NCBI GenBank assembly: GCA_017523615.1 | Contig: JAFWWK010000067.1 | Span: 1 to 55,066, forward strand | Direction: 5' to 3' | Source of the DNA: Clostridia bacterium | GTDB taxonomy: Bacteria; Bacillota; Clostridia; Christensenellales; Aristaeellaceae | DNA length: 55,066 nucleotides | Shown here: one piece after another, positions 1 to 8,123 of the stretch | Layout: every line of letters begins with the position of its first letter | How positions within the stretch are numbered: position 1 is the stretch's first letter | The notes under the pieces: model-generated | Told to the model about the DNA's origin: nothing | What the model saw: only the letters and a program-made list of their open reading frames with translations | The model's database searches: none | Translations under genes and position numbers: made by a program

Positions 1-1536
1 AGCCGGAGCCGCGGAGGCAAGCACCGTGTTCACGGCGCCCAGCACCGCCTTGGAGGAAATGGTCGCGCCGGATACCGTGTCGATGCCGCTCTCGGCGATC
101 TCTCCGCTCTTTCCGACGAACTGGGCAAGGAAGGGTTCGCTGCCCTTTACCTTGACCAGGTACTCGGCGTCCATTTCGGAGGAGGCTTCGCCGAGCGTCA
201 CTCCGCTCACCGCGCCGCTGCCGTCCAGGGCCACTGTTACATCAAACGTTCCGGTCAGGCCGTTCGCGGTGACAGTCGTTCCATCAACCGGTACGGAAGA
301 GCCCGCGGACGCAAGCGCTGTGTTGACGGCGTCCAGTACAGCCTTGGAGGAAATGGTCGCACCGGATACCGTATCAATGTCGCTTTCGGCGATCTCTCCG
401 CTCTTTCCGACGAACTGGGCAAGGAAGGTATCGCTGCCCTTCACCTTGGCCAGATACTCAGCGTCCATATCGGAGGAGGCTTCGCCAAGGGCAACAGCGT
501 TCACCGCTCCGCTGCCGTCCAAGGCAACGTTTACATCGAATGTGCCGGTCAGGCCCTTCGCGGAAACGGTATATTCACCGTTCGAACCAGAAACTTCGGT
601 CTTTTCCGGCGTTGCAGCGGGTACGCTTGTCTGCTGCGCGGCATATGCTTCCGGATCATTGACATAAAGGAGTACATTACCGACAGAATCAATAATTGAA
701 TTGGAGGAAACAGTCGCTCCCGAGACCGTATCGAACTGAGAAGAGTCCACACTTGTTTTGCCAGTAAACTGCCCGAGGAAGGCAGGATCACCCTGCACTT
801 TTGACAGATAAGATCCGTCCATTGCCGATTCACTGTCCTTGACTTCAACGCTCTGGACAGCTCCCGCACCGTCAAGATTCACAACGATGGGAAATGCTCC
901 GGTCACGCCCTGTCCGGAAATTCCGTAGCTTCCGTTTCCGAGCTCCTCGATGGCGGAAACAGGTTCTTCAATGTGGAATCCCGCCGTTTCCGACATGGCT
1001 TTGACCGTATCATTGACAGCCCGCACGACCGCACTGGAAGTAACGGTCGCGGAGGTCACGGCGTCGATCTCGCCGCCGTCTTTTGTCAGTTTCACAGGAT
1101 AGGTTTTCCCCGTGAACTGTTCATAGAAAGCAGGCTCCTTTGTTTTTGCGCCAAGGCCGGCTGTTTCGCTGAAGTTGGGTCCGCCGACACGAACGCCTGT
1201 GATCTTTCCATCGGCGTCGGTGCCGACCGTGACTTCCACTTCGCCCCCAAAGCCCTGGACCGTGGAGACACCGACGTACCCGACGTCATCCTGCTCTTTT
1301 GTTTTACCGACGTAAAACGAGTCCAGGGAAGAAGCTTCCGCCTCCTCAAACGCCGCCGCATCAGGCAGCAGCGCTTTTCGCGTAGCTTCGGCTTCCTCCG
1401 CGGTCCGCTGGGCAATGGTATCCTTTGTCATTTGATAGGTGCCGCCAAGGCACATGGCGGCGACCAACGTGATGATCGTCAGGACAGCCCATGCGGGAAG
1501 CGATCTTCTGCTTTTCCGCTCATTCGAATTTTCCAT
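1..1536 (-). CDS. RnfG-like electron transport protein with at least four FMN-binding domains (3' end beyond window)
   Basis: The reading frame is open from an ATG at 1536 to the first base of the window, so 512 residues of a longer protein are visible. It starts after a GGAGGGG ribosome site and overlaps the end of the ribF-like gene by 17 nt. Residues about 14-31 form one membrane anchor. The following ~140 residues match RnfG/NqrC: GLGAK, then DAVTSATVTS near residue 160, the position of the covalent FMN-accepting Thr. Three further FMN_bind units follow, with SGAT motifs near residues 272, 392 and 490. The last two are nearly identical. The first domain has TSAT instead of SGAT. In the Rnf family such domains carry phosphodiester-linked FMN outside the membrane and pass electrons. 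Whether rnfC, D, E, A and B lie beyond the window is unknown, so it may belong to Rnf or to another extracytosolic electron-transfer chain. Confidence 0.85.
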   Translation of the reverse strand, partial: MENSNERKSRRSLPAWAVLTIITLVAAMCLGGTYQMTKDTIAQRTAEEAEATRKALLPDAAAFEEAEASSLDSFYVGKTKEQDDVGYVGVSTVQGFGGEVEVTVGTDADGKITGVRVGGPNFSETAGLGAKTKEPAFYEQFTGKTYPVKLTKDGGEIDAVTSATVTSSAVVRAVNDTVKAMSETAGFHIEEPVSAIEELGNGSYGISGQGVTGAFPIVVNLDGAGAVQSVEVKDSESAMDGSYLSKVQGDPAFLGQFTGKTSVDSSQFDTVSGATVSSNSIIDSVGNVLLYVNDPEAYAAQQTSVPAATPEKTEVSGSNGEYTVSAKGLTGTFDVNVALDGSGAVNAVALGEASSDMDAEYLAKVKGSDTFLAQFVGKSGEIAESDIDTVSGATISSKAVLDAVNTALASAGSSVPVDGTTVTANGLTGTFDVTVALDGSGAVSGVTLGEASSEMDAEYLVKVKGSEPFLAQFVGKSGEIAESGIDTVSGATISSKAVLGAVNTVLASAAPA

Positions 1537-2140
1537 AACTGACCCCTCCAAGCAGTCTGTCTTCTGTATGAAGCAATGGACGCCCGAGCATCTCCTCGGC
1601 GGCATCCCTGTTTCCGTGTTCAAGGTATTGCCTTATGGCGGTACTGGATACAAGTTCGCCCTTTTCCGTTTTAACAGGGGGAATGACGGCGATCGTCAGC
1701 CCGTTGGCAAGGCACAGTTCCTTCAGCATTTCAGCGTTTCCCATGGCGTTTTTCCCGAAGCGGTAATGAAATCCGCATACCAGGTGGACTGCTTTCAGAC
1801 GTCTTAACAGGATCTCGTAAAAAAAGCGGTCGTATGCCATGGATGAGATCTTCTCGTCAAACCGTGCGCAGATCACATTCCGGATCCCCATGCTTTCAAG
1901 AAGGTATGTTTTCTCTTCAAGGGTCGTAAGTAAACGGGATGCCGGGGAACCCGGGTGGATCACCGCCGCCGGCGGACGCTCAAAAACAAATGCAGCGGGC
2001 AAAACAGACCGTTTTTCAGCTTCCTGGCAGCATGCCCTGACAAGAGCCTGATGCCCGAGATGTACGCCGTCAAACGTGCCCAGGCACAGAGCGGTGGAGA
2101 CGGGGGAACAATAGTTTTCGTCCAGTCTGATCAGGCTCAA
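1520..2140 (-). CDS. FAD synthetase domain protein (RibF-like, no riboflavin kinase domain)
   Basis: This 206-residue protein matches the nucleotidyltransferase (FMN adenylylation) half of bifunctional RibF: GTFDGVHLGHQAL near the N-terminus (HxGH), CGFHYRFGKNAMGN in the middle and SSTAIR towards the end. Full RibF proteins are about 300 residues and end in a riboflavin kinase domain, which is absent here. I chose the TTG at 2140 because GGAGGT lies 10 nt upstream. A TTG at 2161 is in frame but contains that ribosome site within its own first codons. The gene sits between apbE and the RnfG-like gene in one tight transcription unit, so its likely job is to supply FAD, the donor ApbE uses to flavinylate its partner. 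A separate full RibF elsewhere in the genome is expected but cannot be seen. Confidence 0.85.
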   Translation of the reverse strand: MSLIRLDENYCSPVSTALCLGTFDGVHLGHQALVRACCQEAEKRSVLPAAFVFERPPAAVIHPGSPASRLLTTLEEKTYLLESMGIRNVICARFDEKISSMAYDRFFYEILLRRLKAVHLVCGFHYRFGKNAMGNAEMLKELCLANGLTIAVIPPVKTEKGELVSSTAIRQYLEHGNRDAAEEMLGRPLLHTEDRLLGGVSYGKFE

Positions 2141-2157
2141 TATAAGTCGTACCTCCG

Positions 2158-3237
2158 TCAATCTCTGCCGGATGCGCCTCGGGAAGAAAGCATGGCAGCC
2201 ATCCCATCCGTCATTTCTACGGTTCCGTCCATCAGGACCCAGTATACCTCAACGCCCTCGAGGCTTTCTGCAAGTCGGCGCCCGTCTTCGCATGACATAT
2301 TGAAAAGGGCGGTCGACAGGAGGTCTGCCAGACCGCTGTCGGGAGCGACAACGGTCACGCCGTGCATAAAAGCGGAAGGGAACAGCGTGTCAGGGTCTAT
2401 TATGTGGTGATAGTTCTTTCCCTCCACAGTATAGAAACGCTGGTAATCTCCGCTGGTCACAACGGACATTTCTTTTGTAAAAAGAATATCCATATAGACG
2501 CTTGGATTGGACGGATCGGCGATGCCTACGCCCCAGCGCTGGCGTCCGTCCATGGGAGAAGTTCCGCAGCGAACGTTCCCGCCAGCATTGATAATATAGG
2601 AAGGCATTTCGCTTTTGTCCAGAAAACGGGCTGCGATCTCAGTAGCATATCCCTTGCCGACCGCACCAAGGTCCAATTGAAGCAATGGATCAGAATAGAA
2701 AACCGTACCGTTTTTCCGATCGAGGATCACGTTTTCGAATCCGGTATGTTTTGCTGCTTCTTCAAGAATGTCCATCGGTGGGAGCCGGACCCCTTCCTCC
2801 CTGTACCGATGCCATATGGACAGGACTGAACCCATCGCAATATTGACCCTTCCCATGGAAATATCCTGCGTATCCTTCATCCAAACAAGCAGTTCCATCA
2901 GTTCCGGTTCCACCGGCGTAAAACCTTCAGGCGCGTGGGTGTTGAGATAAAACAGATTGTAAACGCCTTCATATTCATTATAATTGTCAAATGCCCGGTG
3001 ATACCTCAGATACAGCGACTTGACCGACTCGAAAGCGCCGTCAAAAACAGAAGGATCATCTGTGTAGCCGATCAGCGTGATCACCGTGTCAAAGGCACCG
3101 TAGAAGGATTCGGTGTATTTTATCGGGTCGGCGACAGCGCATGGCAGGCAGCAAAGAATAAAAAAGAACACGCAGAAACAGAGGCTGAGCCTTTTGATGA
3201 CCTGTCTCGACCCTGCCGTGTCCAGATATTGATCCAT
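2158..3237 (-). CDS. apbE: FAD:protein FMN transferase ApbE
   Basis: ApbE moves FMN from FAD onto a Thr or Ser of target proteins outside the membrane, using Mg2+. The 359-residue protein shows family motifs in order: AMGSVLSIWHRYR, LDLGAVGKGYATE, INAGGNVRCG followed by WGVGIADP, SGDYQRFY with YHHIIDPDT, and ADLLSTALF near the C-terminus. Residues about 10-35 are a hydrophobic signal sequence ending in AVA, which fits export. The ATG at 3237 follows GGAG at a normal distance. An in-frame ATG at 3327 touches the -10 element of the promoter at 3328-3356 and is too early. The gene is first in a three-gene unit with the FAD synthetase and the RnfG-like acceptor, an arrangement known from flavinylation loci. 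Confidence 0.93.
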   Translation of the reverse strand: MDQYLDTAGSRQVIKRLSLCFCVFFFILCCLPCAVADPIKYTESFYGAFDTVITLIGYTDDPSVFDGAFESVKSLYLRYHRAFDNYNEYEGVYNLFYLNTHAPEGFTPVEPELMELLVWMKDTQDISMGRVNIAMGSVLSIWHRYREEGVRLPPMDILEEAAKHTGFENVILDRKNGTVFYSDPLLQLDLGAVGKGYATEIAARFLDKSEMPSYIINAGGNVRCGTSPMDGRQRWGVGIADPSNPSVYMDILFTKEMSVVTSGDYQRFYTVEGKNYHHIIDPDTLFPSAFMHGVTVVAPDSGLADLLSTALFNMSCEDGRRLAESLEGVEVYWVLMDGTVEMTDGMAAMLSSRGASGRD

Positions 3238-3327
3238 ACCGATATCTCCGGCGAAAAAATACCTGCCGGAACTCCTTTTTTTTTGCCGCAGACCGCATGC
3301 GAAAAAAACTGTCTGCTTCTTATTCAA

Positions 3328-3356
3328 AGTATATCAAAAAAAACAGGCAAGTTCAA
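3328..3356 (-). promoter_or_regulatory. Promoter of the apbE-ribF-rnfG unit
   Basis: On the minus strand TTGAAC (complement of 3351-3356) and TATACT (complement of 3328-3333) are separated by 17 nt. Transcription would begin near 3321, which supports the apbE start at 3237. Confidence 0.7.
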
Positions 3357-3439
3357 TCTGTTTCTGATATTTTAAGTGATTTGTCATTTTTCACCGTGCC
3401 CTTCTGAAAAAAACAATTAATTGTGCAAAGGGAAAATGC

Positions 3440-3467
3440 TTGACAGAATCACGATTCCGTATATAAT
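3440..3467 (+). promoter_or_regulatory. Sigma-70-type promoter of ylxM-ffh
   Basis: A perfect TTGACA (3440-3445) and a perfect TATAAT (3462-3467) are separated by 16 nt. They lie about 40 nt before the ylxM start and diverge from the flavin cassette promoter. Confidence 0.85.
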
Positions 3468-3504
3468 ATCTTTTGCCAAGTGATTTTGCTTGTCAGAGGA
3501 GTTT

Positions 3505-3876
3505 ATGGAAGAACAGGATTCCATTGCCGTAAGGAAAGCCACGCTGTCCGGCCTTCTCTCTTTTTACGGGCCGCTGCTTACCCAGACCCAGAGGTACATG
3601 ACCGGGCTTTTCGCGGATGAAGATTATTCCTTTACCGAGATCGGCGAAGTCTGCGGCGTGTCAAGGCAAAGCGCTTTCGATACCGTCTCGAAGGCGGAAA
3701 AACAGATGACTGGTTTTGAAGAACGTCTGCATCTGCTATCATCCTACCGTGAGGAACAGCAGGCATTGGGGCGCTGCATGACGCTTACTGACCCGGAAAA
3801 TCATCTGCCGCCAGAAAAGGCGCTTACAGAGATCAGAAAGATCCTGCTGGCACTTATGGACAAGGAGGACCAGTAA
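3505..3876 (+). CDS. ylxM: YlxM family DNA-binding protein (SRP-associated)
   Basis: A 123-residue protein with the YlxM signature: an N-terminal FYGPLLTQTQRYM segment followed by a helix-turn-helix resembling sigma-factor region 4 (FTEIGEVCGVSRQSAFDTVSKAE). YlxM genes sit directly upstream of ffh in Firmicutes, and here the TAA stop abuts the ffh ATG with no spacer. The family is linked to the signal recognition particle, but its biochemical role is not well defined. I prefer ATG 3505, although AGAGGAG is only 3 nt away. A TTG at 3490 is the alternative and has no visible ribosome site. Confidence 0.85.
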   Translation: MEEQDSIAVRKATLSGLLSFYGPLLTQTQRYMTGLFADEDYSFTEIGEVCGVSRQSAFDTVSKAEKQMTGFEERLHLLSSYREEQQALGRCMTLTDPENHLPPEKALTEIRKILLALMDKEDQ

Positions 3877-5211
3877 ATGGCTTTTGAAGGCCTTTCGGAA
3901 AAACTGCAGAAAGCGTTCAAAAAGCTCACCGGAAAAGGTAAGCTGAACGAGCAGAATATCAAGGATGCCATGCGGGAGGTCCGTATGGCGCTGCTTGAGG
4001 CCGATGTCAACTATATCGTCGTCAAGGATTTTATCAAGAAGGTCACCGAGCGCTGCATCGGTACCGAGATCCTTTCCACCCTTAACGCGGGTCAGCAGGT
4101 CATCAAGATCGTAAACGAAGAATTGACCGGTCTGATGGGCGGATCCGTTGCCAAGCTGACATGGTCATCCTCTGTTCCGACGATCTATCTTCTCTGCGGC
4201 CTCCAGGGTGCAGGCAAGACCACCATGGCGGCAAAACTTGCCCTTTACCTGTCCAGACAGGGTAAAAAGCCTTTGCTGGCCGCCTGCGACATTTACCGTC
4301 CCGCCGCTATCAAACAGCTGCAGGTCGTCGGCGAACAGGCCGGCGTGCCGGTGTTTGAAAAAGGAACGCAGGACCCGGTAAAGACTTCCCGTGAAGCGGT
4401 GGAATACGCCAGGTATTACGGCAGGGACGTTCTGATCATCGATACCGCCGGCCGCCTGCATATCGACGAAACGCTGATGCCGGAATTACAGCGCATCCGT
4501 GACGCGGTCCGCCCCCAGGAGATCCTGCTGGTCATCGATTCCATGACCGGTCAGGATGCCGTGACCGTAGCCAAAACCTTTAACGAAAAGCTTTCCATCG
4601 ACGGCGTGATCCTCACCAAGCTGGACAGCGACACCCGCGGCGGCGCCGCGCTTTCTGTTCGTGCCGTTACCGGAAAGCCGATCAAGTTCGCCGGCACCGG
4701 TGAAAAACTCCAGGACCTGGAGCCTTTCTACCCGGAACGCATGGCTTCCCGCATCCTGGGCATGGGCGATATGCTCACCCTGATCGAAAAGGCGACCGAA
4801 GCAGCTGCGGCAGGTGAGGCCGAAAAAAAGCGGGGGAGCAAAAAGAACCCTGCCGACATGGACCTGGAAGACTTCCTCGACCAATTGCAGCAAATGAAAA
4901 AAATGGGTCCTCTGCAGAACGTGCTGGGGATGCTTCCCGGGATCGGAAGCAAGCTGAAGGACGTGGAGATCGACGAGGGTGCCCTGAAAAAGCCAGAAGC
5001 GATCATCCGTTCCATGACTCCCAACGAGCGCAGGCATCCTGATATCCTTAACGCCTCAAGGCGCAAGCGTATCGCCGCCGGCGCCGGTGTTACAGTCCAG
5101 GACGTCAATGTGCTGATGCGGCAGTTCGACCAGATGCGGAACATGATGAAGCAGATGATGGGCAACAAGAAAGCCGCTCTCAGGTCGATGCGCAACCTGA
5201 AATTCAAATAA
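3877..5211 (+). CDS. ffh: Signal recognition particle protein Ffh (SRP54)
   Basis: Ffh binds signal peptides of nascent membrane and secreted proteins and, with 4.5S/SRP RNA and FtsY, delivers ribosomes to the Sec translocon. This 444-residue protein has the N-terminal four-helix domain, then the GTPase with G1 GLQGAGKTT near residue 106, G3 DTAGRL and G4 TKLDSD. The Met-rich M domain follows from about 310, with clustered Met residues around the C-terminal QMRNMMKQMMG. Length is normal for the family. Translation is probably coupled to ylxM, since the ylxM stop and the ffh start are adjacent. Confidence 0.98.
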   Translation: MAFEGLSEKLQKAFKKLTGKGKLNEQNIKDAMREVRMALLEADVNYIVVKDFIKKVTERCIGTEILSTLNAGQQVIKIVNEELTGLMGGSVAKLTWSSSVPTIYLLCGLQGAGKTTMAAKLALYLSRQGKKPLLAACDIYRPAAIKQLQVVGEQAGVPVFEKGTQDPVKTSREAVEYARYYGRDVLIIDTAGRLHIDETLMPELQRIRDAVRPQEILLVIDSMTGQDAVTVAKTFNEKLSIDGVILTKLDSDTRGGAALSVRAVTGKPIKFAGTGEKLQDLEPFYPERMASRILGMGDMLTLIEKATEAAAAGEAEKKRGSKKNPADMDLEDFLDQLQQMKKMGPLQNVLGMLPGIGSKLKDVEIDEGALKKPEAIIRSMTPNERRHPDILNASRRKRIAAGAGVTVQDVNVLMRQFDQMRNMMKQMMGNKKAALRSMRNLKFK

Positions 5212-5267
5212 GCAGGCAATCATATTCATATGATTTCCATATAACATCTATCAGGAGGAATTAAACA

Positions 5268-5513
5268 ATGGTCAAGATCCGTCTCAAGAGAATGGGTATG
5301 AAAAAGAAGCCTTTCTACCGCGTCGTCGTCGCCGACATCCGCAGCCCCCGTGACGGCCGTTTCATCGAGGAGATCGGTTACTATGATCCGATGAAGCAGC
5401 CCGCCGAGATCAAGATTGACAATGTCAAAGCGGTCGAGTGGATGAAGAACGGCGCCCAGCCCACCGAAACGGTTCGGATTCTGCTGAAGAAATCCGGCGC
5501 TATCGAGGCTTGA
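5268..5513 (+). CDS. rpsP: 30S ribosomal protein bS16
   Basis: An 81-residue protein beginning [20 protein letters not shown], the bS16 signature, followed by [16 protein letters not shown]. It is an assembly protein of the 30S body. AGGAGG lies 8 nt before the ATG. The gene starts 56 nt after ffh and is followed by khpA, rimM and trmD, the standard bacterial order for ribosome and tRNA maturation genes. Confidence 0.98.
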   Translation: MVKIRLKRMGMKKKPFYRVVVADIRSPRDGRFIEEIGYYDPMKQPAEIKIDNVKAVEWMKNGAQPTETVRILLKKSGAIEA

Positions 5514-5539
5514 CATATCAATAAGGAAAGGATAGCTCC

Positions 5540-5767
5540 ATGCAGGATTTGTTACTCTTTGTGGCCAGATCACTGGTGGATCATCCGGAGGATGTCAGGG
5601 TCACGCAGACGGAAGGCCCTGAATCCATCATCCTGGAATTGAACGTTGCCCAGGATGACATGGGAAAGGTCATTGGCAAACAGGGCAGGATCGCCAAAGC
5701 CATCCGAACGGTGATCAAGGCAGCGACCGCCAAGGATGCCAAGCCGGTGTTTGTAGAAATACAGTAA
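5540..5767 (+). CDS. khpA: KH-domain RNA-binding protein KhpA
   Basis: A 75-residue single KH domain with the GxxG loop in VIGKQGRIAKAIRTV, the usual size for KhpA (YlqC). In Firmicutes KhpA works with KhpB as a global RNA-binding pair that affects cell-wall growth and sRNAs. The gene lies 26 nt after rpsP and before rimM, its typical place. A terminator-like hairpin follows it directly. Confidence 0.95.
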   Translation: MQDLLLFVARSLVDHPEDVRVTQTEGPESIILELNVAQDDMGKVIGKQGRIAKAIRTVIKAATAKDAKPVFVEIQ

Positions 5768-5773
5768 CCCAAA

Positions 5774-5804
5774 GGACGGTATAACCAAGCCGTCCGTTTT
5801 TTTT
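5774..5804 (+). terminator. Rho-independent terminator between khpA and rimM
   Basis: GGACGG (5774-5779) pairs with CCGTCC (5790-5795) across a 10-nt loop, then G and eight T. It lies inside an otherwise continuous operon, so it may reduce transcription into rimM-trmD. Confidence 0.7.
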
Positions 5805-5816
5805 CGGAGGATAAAC

Positions 5817-6341
5817 ATGGACTCAATGTTCGAGTGGGGGATCATCGTACGCCCTCAGGGGATCAGGGGCGGAATGAAGGTGGATACGGACCTTAATGAT
5901 CCGGCTTTCCTTTCCCGGATCCATACGGTGTTTATCCTGGTCGGGGAAGAAATGAAGCCTTACGGCGTACGGTCCCTTAAAACACAGAACCAGGCCGTCA
6001 TCATGGAGCTGGAAAACACGGACGACAGGAACGCGGCGGAAGCTCTCAGGGGAAAGCCTCTTTTCCTTACACGTTCGGATCATCCCCTTCCCGAAAACAC
6101 AAATTTGATTTCTGATCTGATTGGTTGCAGGATTATCGGGATAAATAGCCAAAATAACATAGGGATCGTGAAAGACGTCTCACGGTTTCCCGCTCAGGAT
6201 GTGTACACCTATACCGACGGGCAGCATGAATGGATGGTTCCGGCGCTGAAGACGGTATTTCCGACAGTTGATGTTGAATCCCGGACGATCTATGCAAATG
6301 AAGCGCTGCTTCTGCAAACCTCTGTCATGCAGGAGCGCTGA
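5817..6341 (+). CDS. rimM: 16S rRNA processing protein RimM
   Basis: RimM binds uS19 and helps mature the head of the 30S subunit. The 174-residue protein has the N-terminal RimM domain (WGIIVRPQGIRGGMKV, a segment resembling GKIVGTHGIRGEVKV) and a C-terminal PRC-barrel region with LIGCRIIG and the WMVPAL motif. GGAGG precedes the ATG after the terminator. It is followed 11 nt later by trmD, its usual partner. Confidence 0.95.
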   Translation: MDSMFEWGIIVRPQGIRGGMKVDTDLNDPAFLSRIHTVFILVGEEMKPYGVRSLKTQNQAVIMELENTDDRNAAEALRGKPLFLTRSDHPLPENTNLISDLIGCRIIGINSQNNIGIVKDVSRFPAQDVYTYTDGQHEWMVPALKTVFPTVDVESRTIYANEALLLQTSVMQER

Positions 6342-6352
6342 CAGAGGCAGGA

Positions 6353-7114
6353 ATGAAGATCGATATTCTTACCACGTTCCCTCATTTTTTTGACAGTATC
6401 CTTCAGACCAGCATTCTCGGGCGGGCTGTCACAAGCGGCTTGCTGGACGTCAGGTGCGTCGACATCCGGGAATTTTCCGCCAGCAAACACAAAAATACCG
6501 ACGATTATCCCTTTGGCGGGGGCGCAGGCATGTTGATGATGGCCCAGCCCGCATCCGACGCCATCAAAGCGGTCCGGAACAATGTACCTGCCGGCGAATC
6601 CTGCAAAGTGATCTATATGAGTCCCAAGGGGAAGCTGTTCACCCAGGAAATGGCCCGCATGCTGTCCCGGGAGGACCACCTGATCTTTCTTTGCGGCCAT
6701 TATGAAGGCATCGACCAGCGCGTGATCGACAGGTACGTGGATCTCGAAGTTTCTATCGGAGATTACATTCTGACGGGAGGGGAGCTTCCGGCCATCGTCA
6801 TGACCGACTGCATCGCCCGTCTGATCCCCGGCGTGCTCGGCAGCGCCGAAAGCGCCGAGGATGAAAGTTTTTCTGGGGAGGGCCTGCTGGAGTATCCTCA
6901 GTACACCAGGCCCAGGGTATTTGAAGACACGCCTGTCCCCGACGTTCTCCTCAGCGGCAACCATGCGCAGATCCAGCGATGGAGATACAGGCAATCCCTG
7001 CTGATCACCGAAAAAAACCGGCCCGACCTTTTGACAGACGAGCATAGACGCATGCTTGAAAGGATCCATTCCGAAGAAACGGAGGAGCAGAATGACCGTC
7101 AGGGAGTTCCTTGA
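6353..7114 (+). CDS. trmD: tRNA (guanine37-N1)-methyltransferase TrmD
   Basis: TrmD methylates G37 next to the anticodon and so prevents +1 frameshifting. The 253-residue protein has the knotted SPOUT motifs DYPFGGGAGMLM, CGHYEGIDQRV and SIGDYILTGGELPAIV in the standard order, with the flexible linker and the C-terminal domain at normal length. The 3' end overlaps the dgt-like start by 23 nt, so the two genes are probably translationally coupled. Confidence 0.97.
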   Translation: MKIDILTTFPHFFDSILQTSILGRAVTSGLLDVRCVDIREFSASKHKNTDDYPFGGGAGMLMMAQPASDAIKAVRNNVPAGESCKVIYMSPKGKLFTQEMARMLSREDHLIFLCGHYEGIDQRVIDRYVDLEVSIGDYILTGGELPAIVMTDCIARLIPGVLGSAESAEDESFSGEGLLEYPQYTRPRVFEDTPVPDVLLSGNHAQIQRWRYRQSLLITEKNRPDLLTDEHRRMLERIHSEETEEQNDRQGVP

Positions 7115-8093
7115 AGAAGATGAAATCCGCCGTCTTTCCGAAAGGGCCTGTCTGAGCCGAGATTCCAGGGGCAGGGAATTCCCGATCGAACCATGCGATC
7201 TAAGGACCTGCTTCCAGCGGGATCGGGACAGGATCATCCACTGCAAAAGTTTCCGCCGGCTCAAATTCAAGACACAGGTCTTTATCGCGCCCGAAGGAGA
7301 CCATTACCGTACCCGGCTGACCCACACCCTGGAGGTCACCCAGGTCGCCAGGACCATCGCCAGATGCCTGAGGCTGAACGAAGACCTGACCGAAGCCATC
7401 GCGCTCGGTCATGACCTGGGTCATACGCCCTTCGGCCACATCGGGGAACGTTCCCTCAACAGCCTGACCCAAAGCGGGTTCAGCCACAATGAACAGAGTT
7501 TGAGAGTGGTGGAGCGGCTCGAAAACGGACAGGGGCTGAACCTGACATGGGAAGTGCGCGACGGCATCGTCAATCACAGCGGAAAGCTCCGTCCATCTAC
7601 CCTTGAAGGCGAGTGCGTGGCCCGGGCGGATCGGATCGCATATATCAACCATGACATCGACGACGCTGTCCGAGCAGGCGTTCTCAAGCCTTTTGAATTG
7701 CCCGAAAACTGCATTGCCGTCCTCGGAAAAACCCACGGCGAACGGATCGACACCATGATCCGTGACATCGTCCGGGAGAGCAGGGATGCCCCTCATCTGT
7801 GCATGAGCGCGCAGGTACAGGACGCCACAGACCAGCTCCGGGAGTTTATGTTCAAGAACGTCTATATGGACGAGTGGCGGACAGAAGAAGAAAAAAAATG
7901 CGATCACCTGATAACGTCCCTGTTTGAATATTACAGCGAGCACCCGGAAAAAATGCCTCTGGAATATATACAAATCGCCTATCAGGAAGGGACCGAACGC
8001 GCTGTAACTGATTTTATTGCCTGTATGACGGACCGCTACGCGGCCAGATGCTACCAGGACGCTTTTATTCCCTCTGCTTTTCCTTTGCGCTGA
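7092..8093 (+). CDS. dgt: dNTP triphosphohydrolase, dGTPase-like HD protein
   Basis: The 333-residue protein belongs to the HD-domain dGTPase family, which cleaves dNTPs to nucleosides and triphosphate. Visible signatures are FRRLKFKTQVF, the HD metal site formed by TRLTHTLEV and HDLGHTPFGH, and SHNEQSLRVVERLE. Substrate preference cannot be read from sequence. I chose ATG 7092 because GGAGGAG stands just upstream; a longer frame from 7056 lies within trmD and has no support. In Clostridia this gene typically sits next to dnaG and rpoD, as it does here. Confidence 0.92.
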   Translation: MTVREFLEEDEIRRLSERACLSRDSRGREFPIEPCDLRTCFQRDRDRIIHCKSFRRLKFKTQVFIAPEGDHYRTRLTHTLEVTQVARTIARCLRLNEDLTEAIALGHDLGHTPFGHIGERSLNSLTQSGFSHNEQSLRVVERLENGQGLNLTWEVRDGIVNHSGKLRPSTLEGECVARADRIAYINHDIDDAVRAGVLKPFELPENCIAVLGKTHGERIDTMIRDIVRESRDAPHLCMSAQVQDATDQLREFMFKNVYMDEWRTEEEKKCDHLITSLFEYYSEHPEKMPLEYIQIAYQEGTERAVTDFIACMTDRYAARCYQDAFIPSAFPLR

Positions 8094-8123
8094 CAGCGCG
8101 GACCTTGTTTGGAGGTGTGATAC

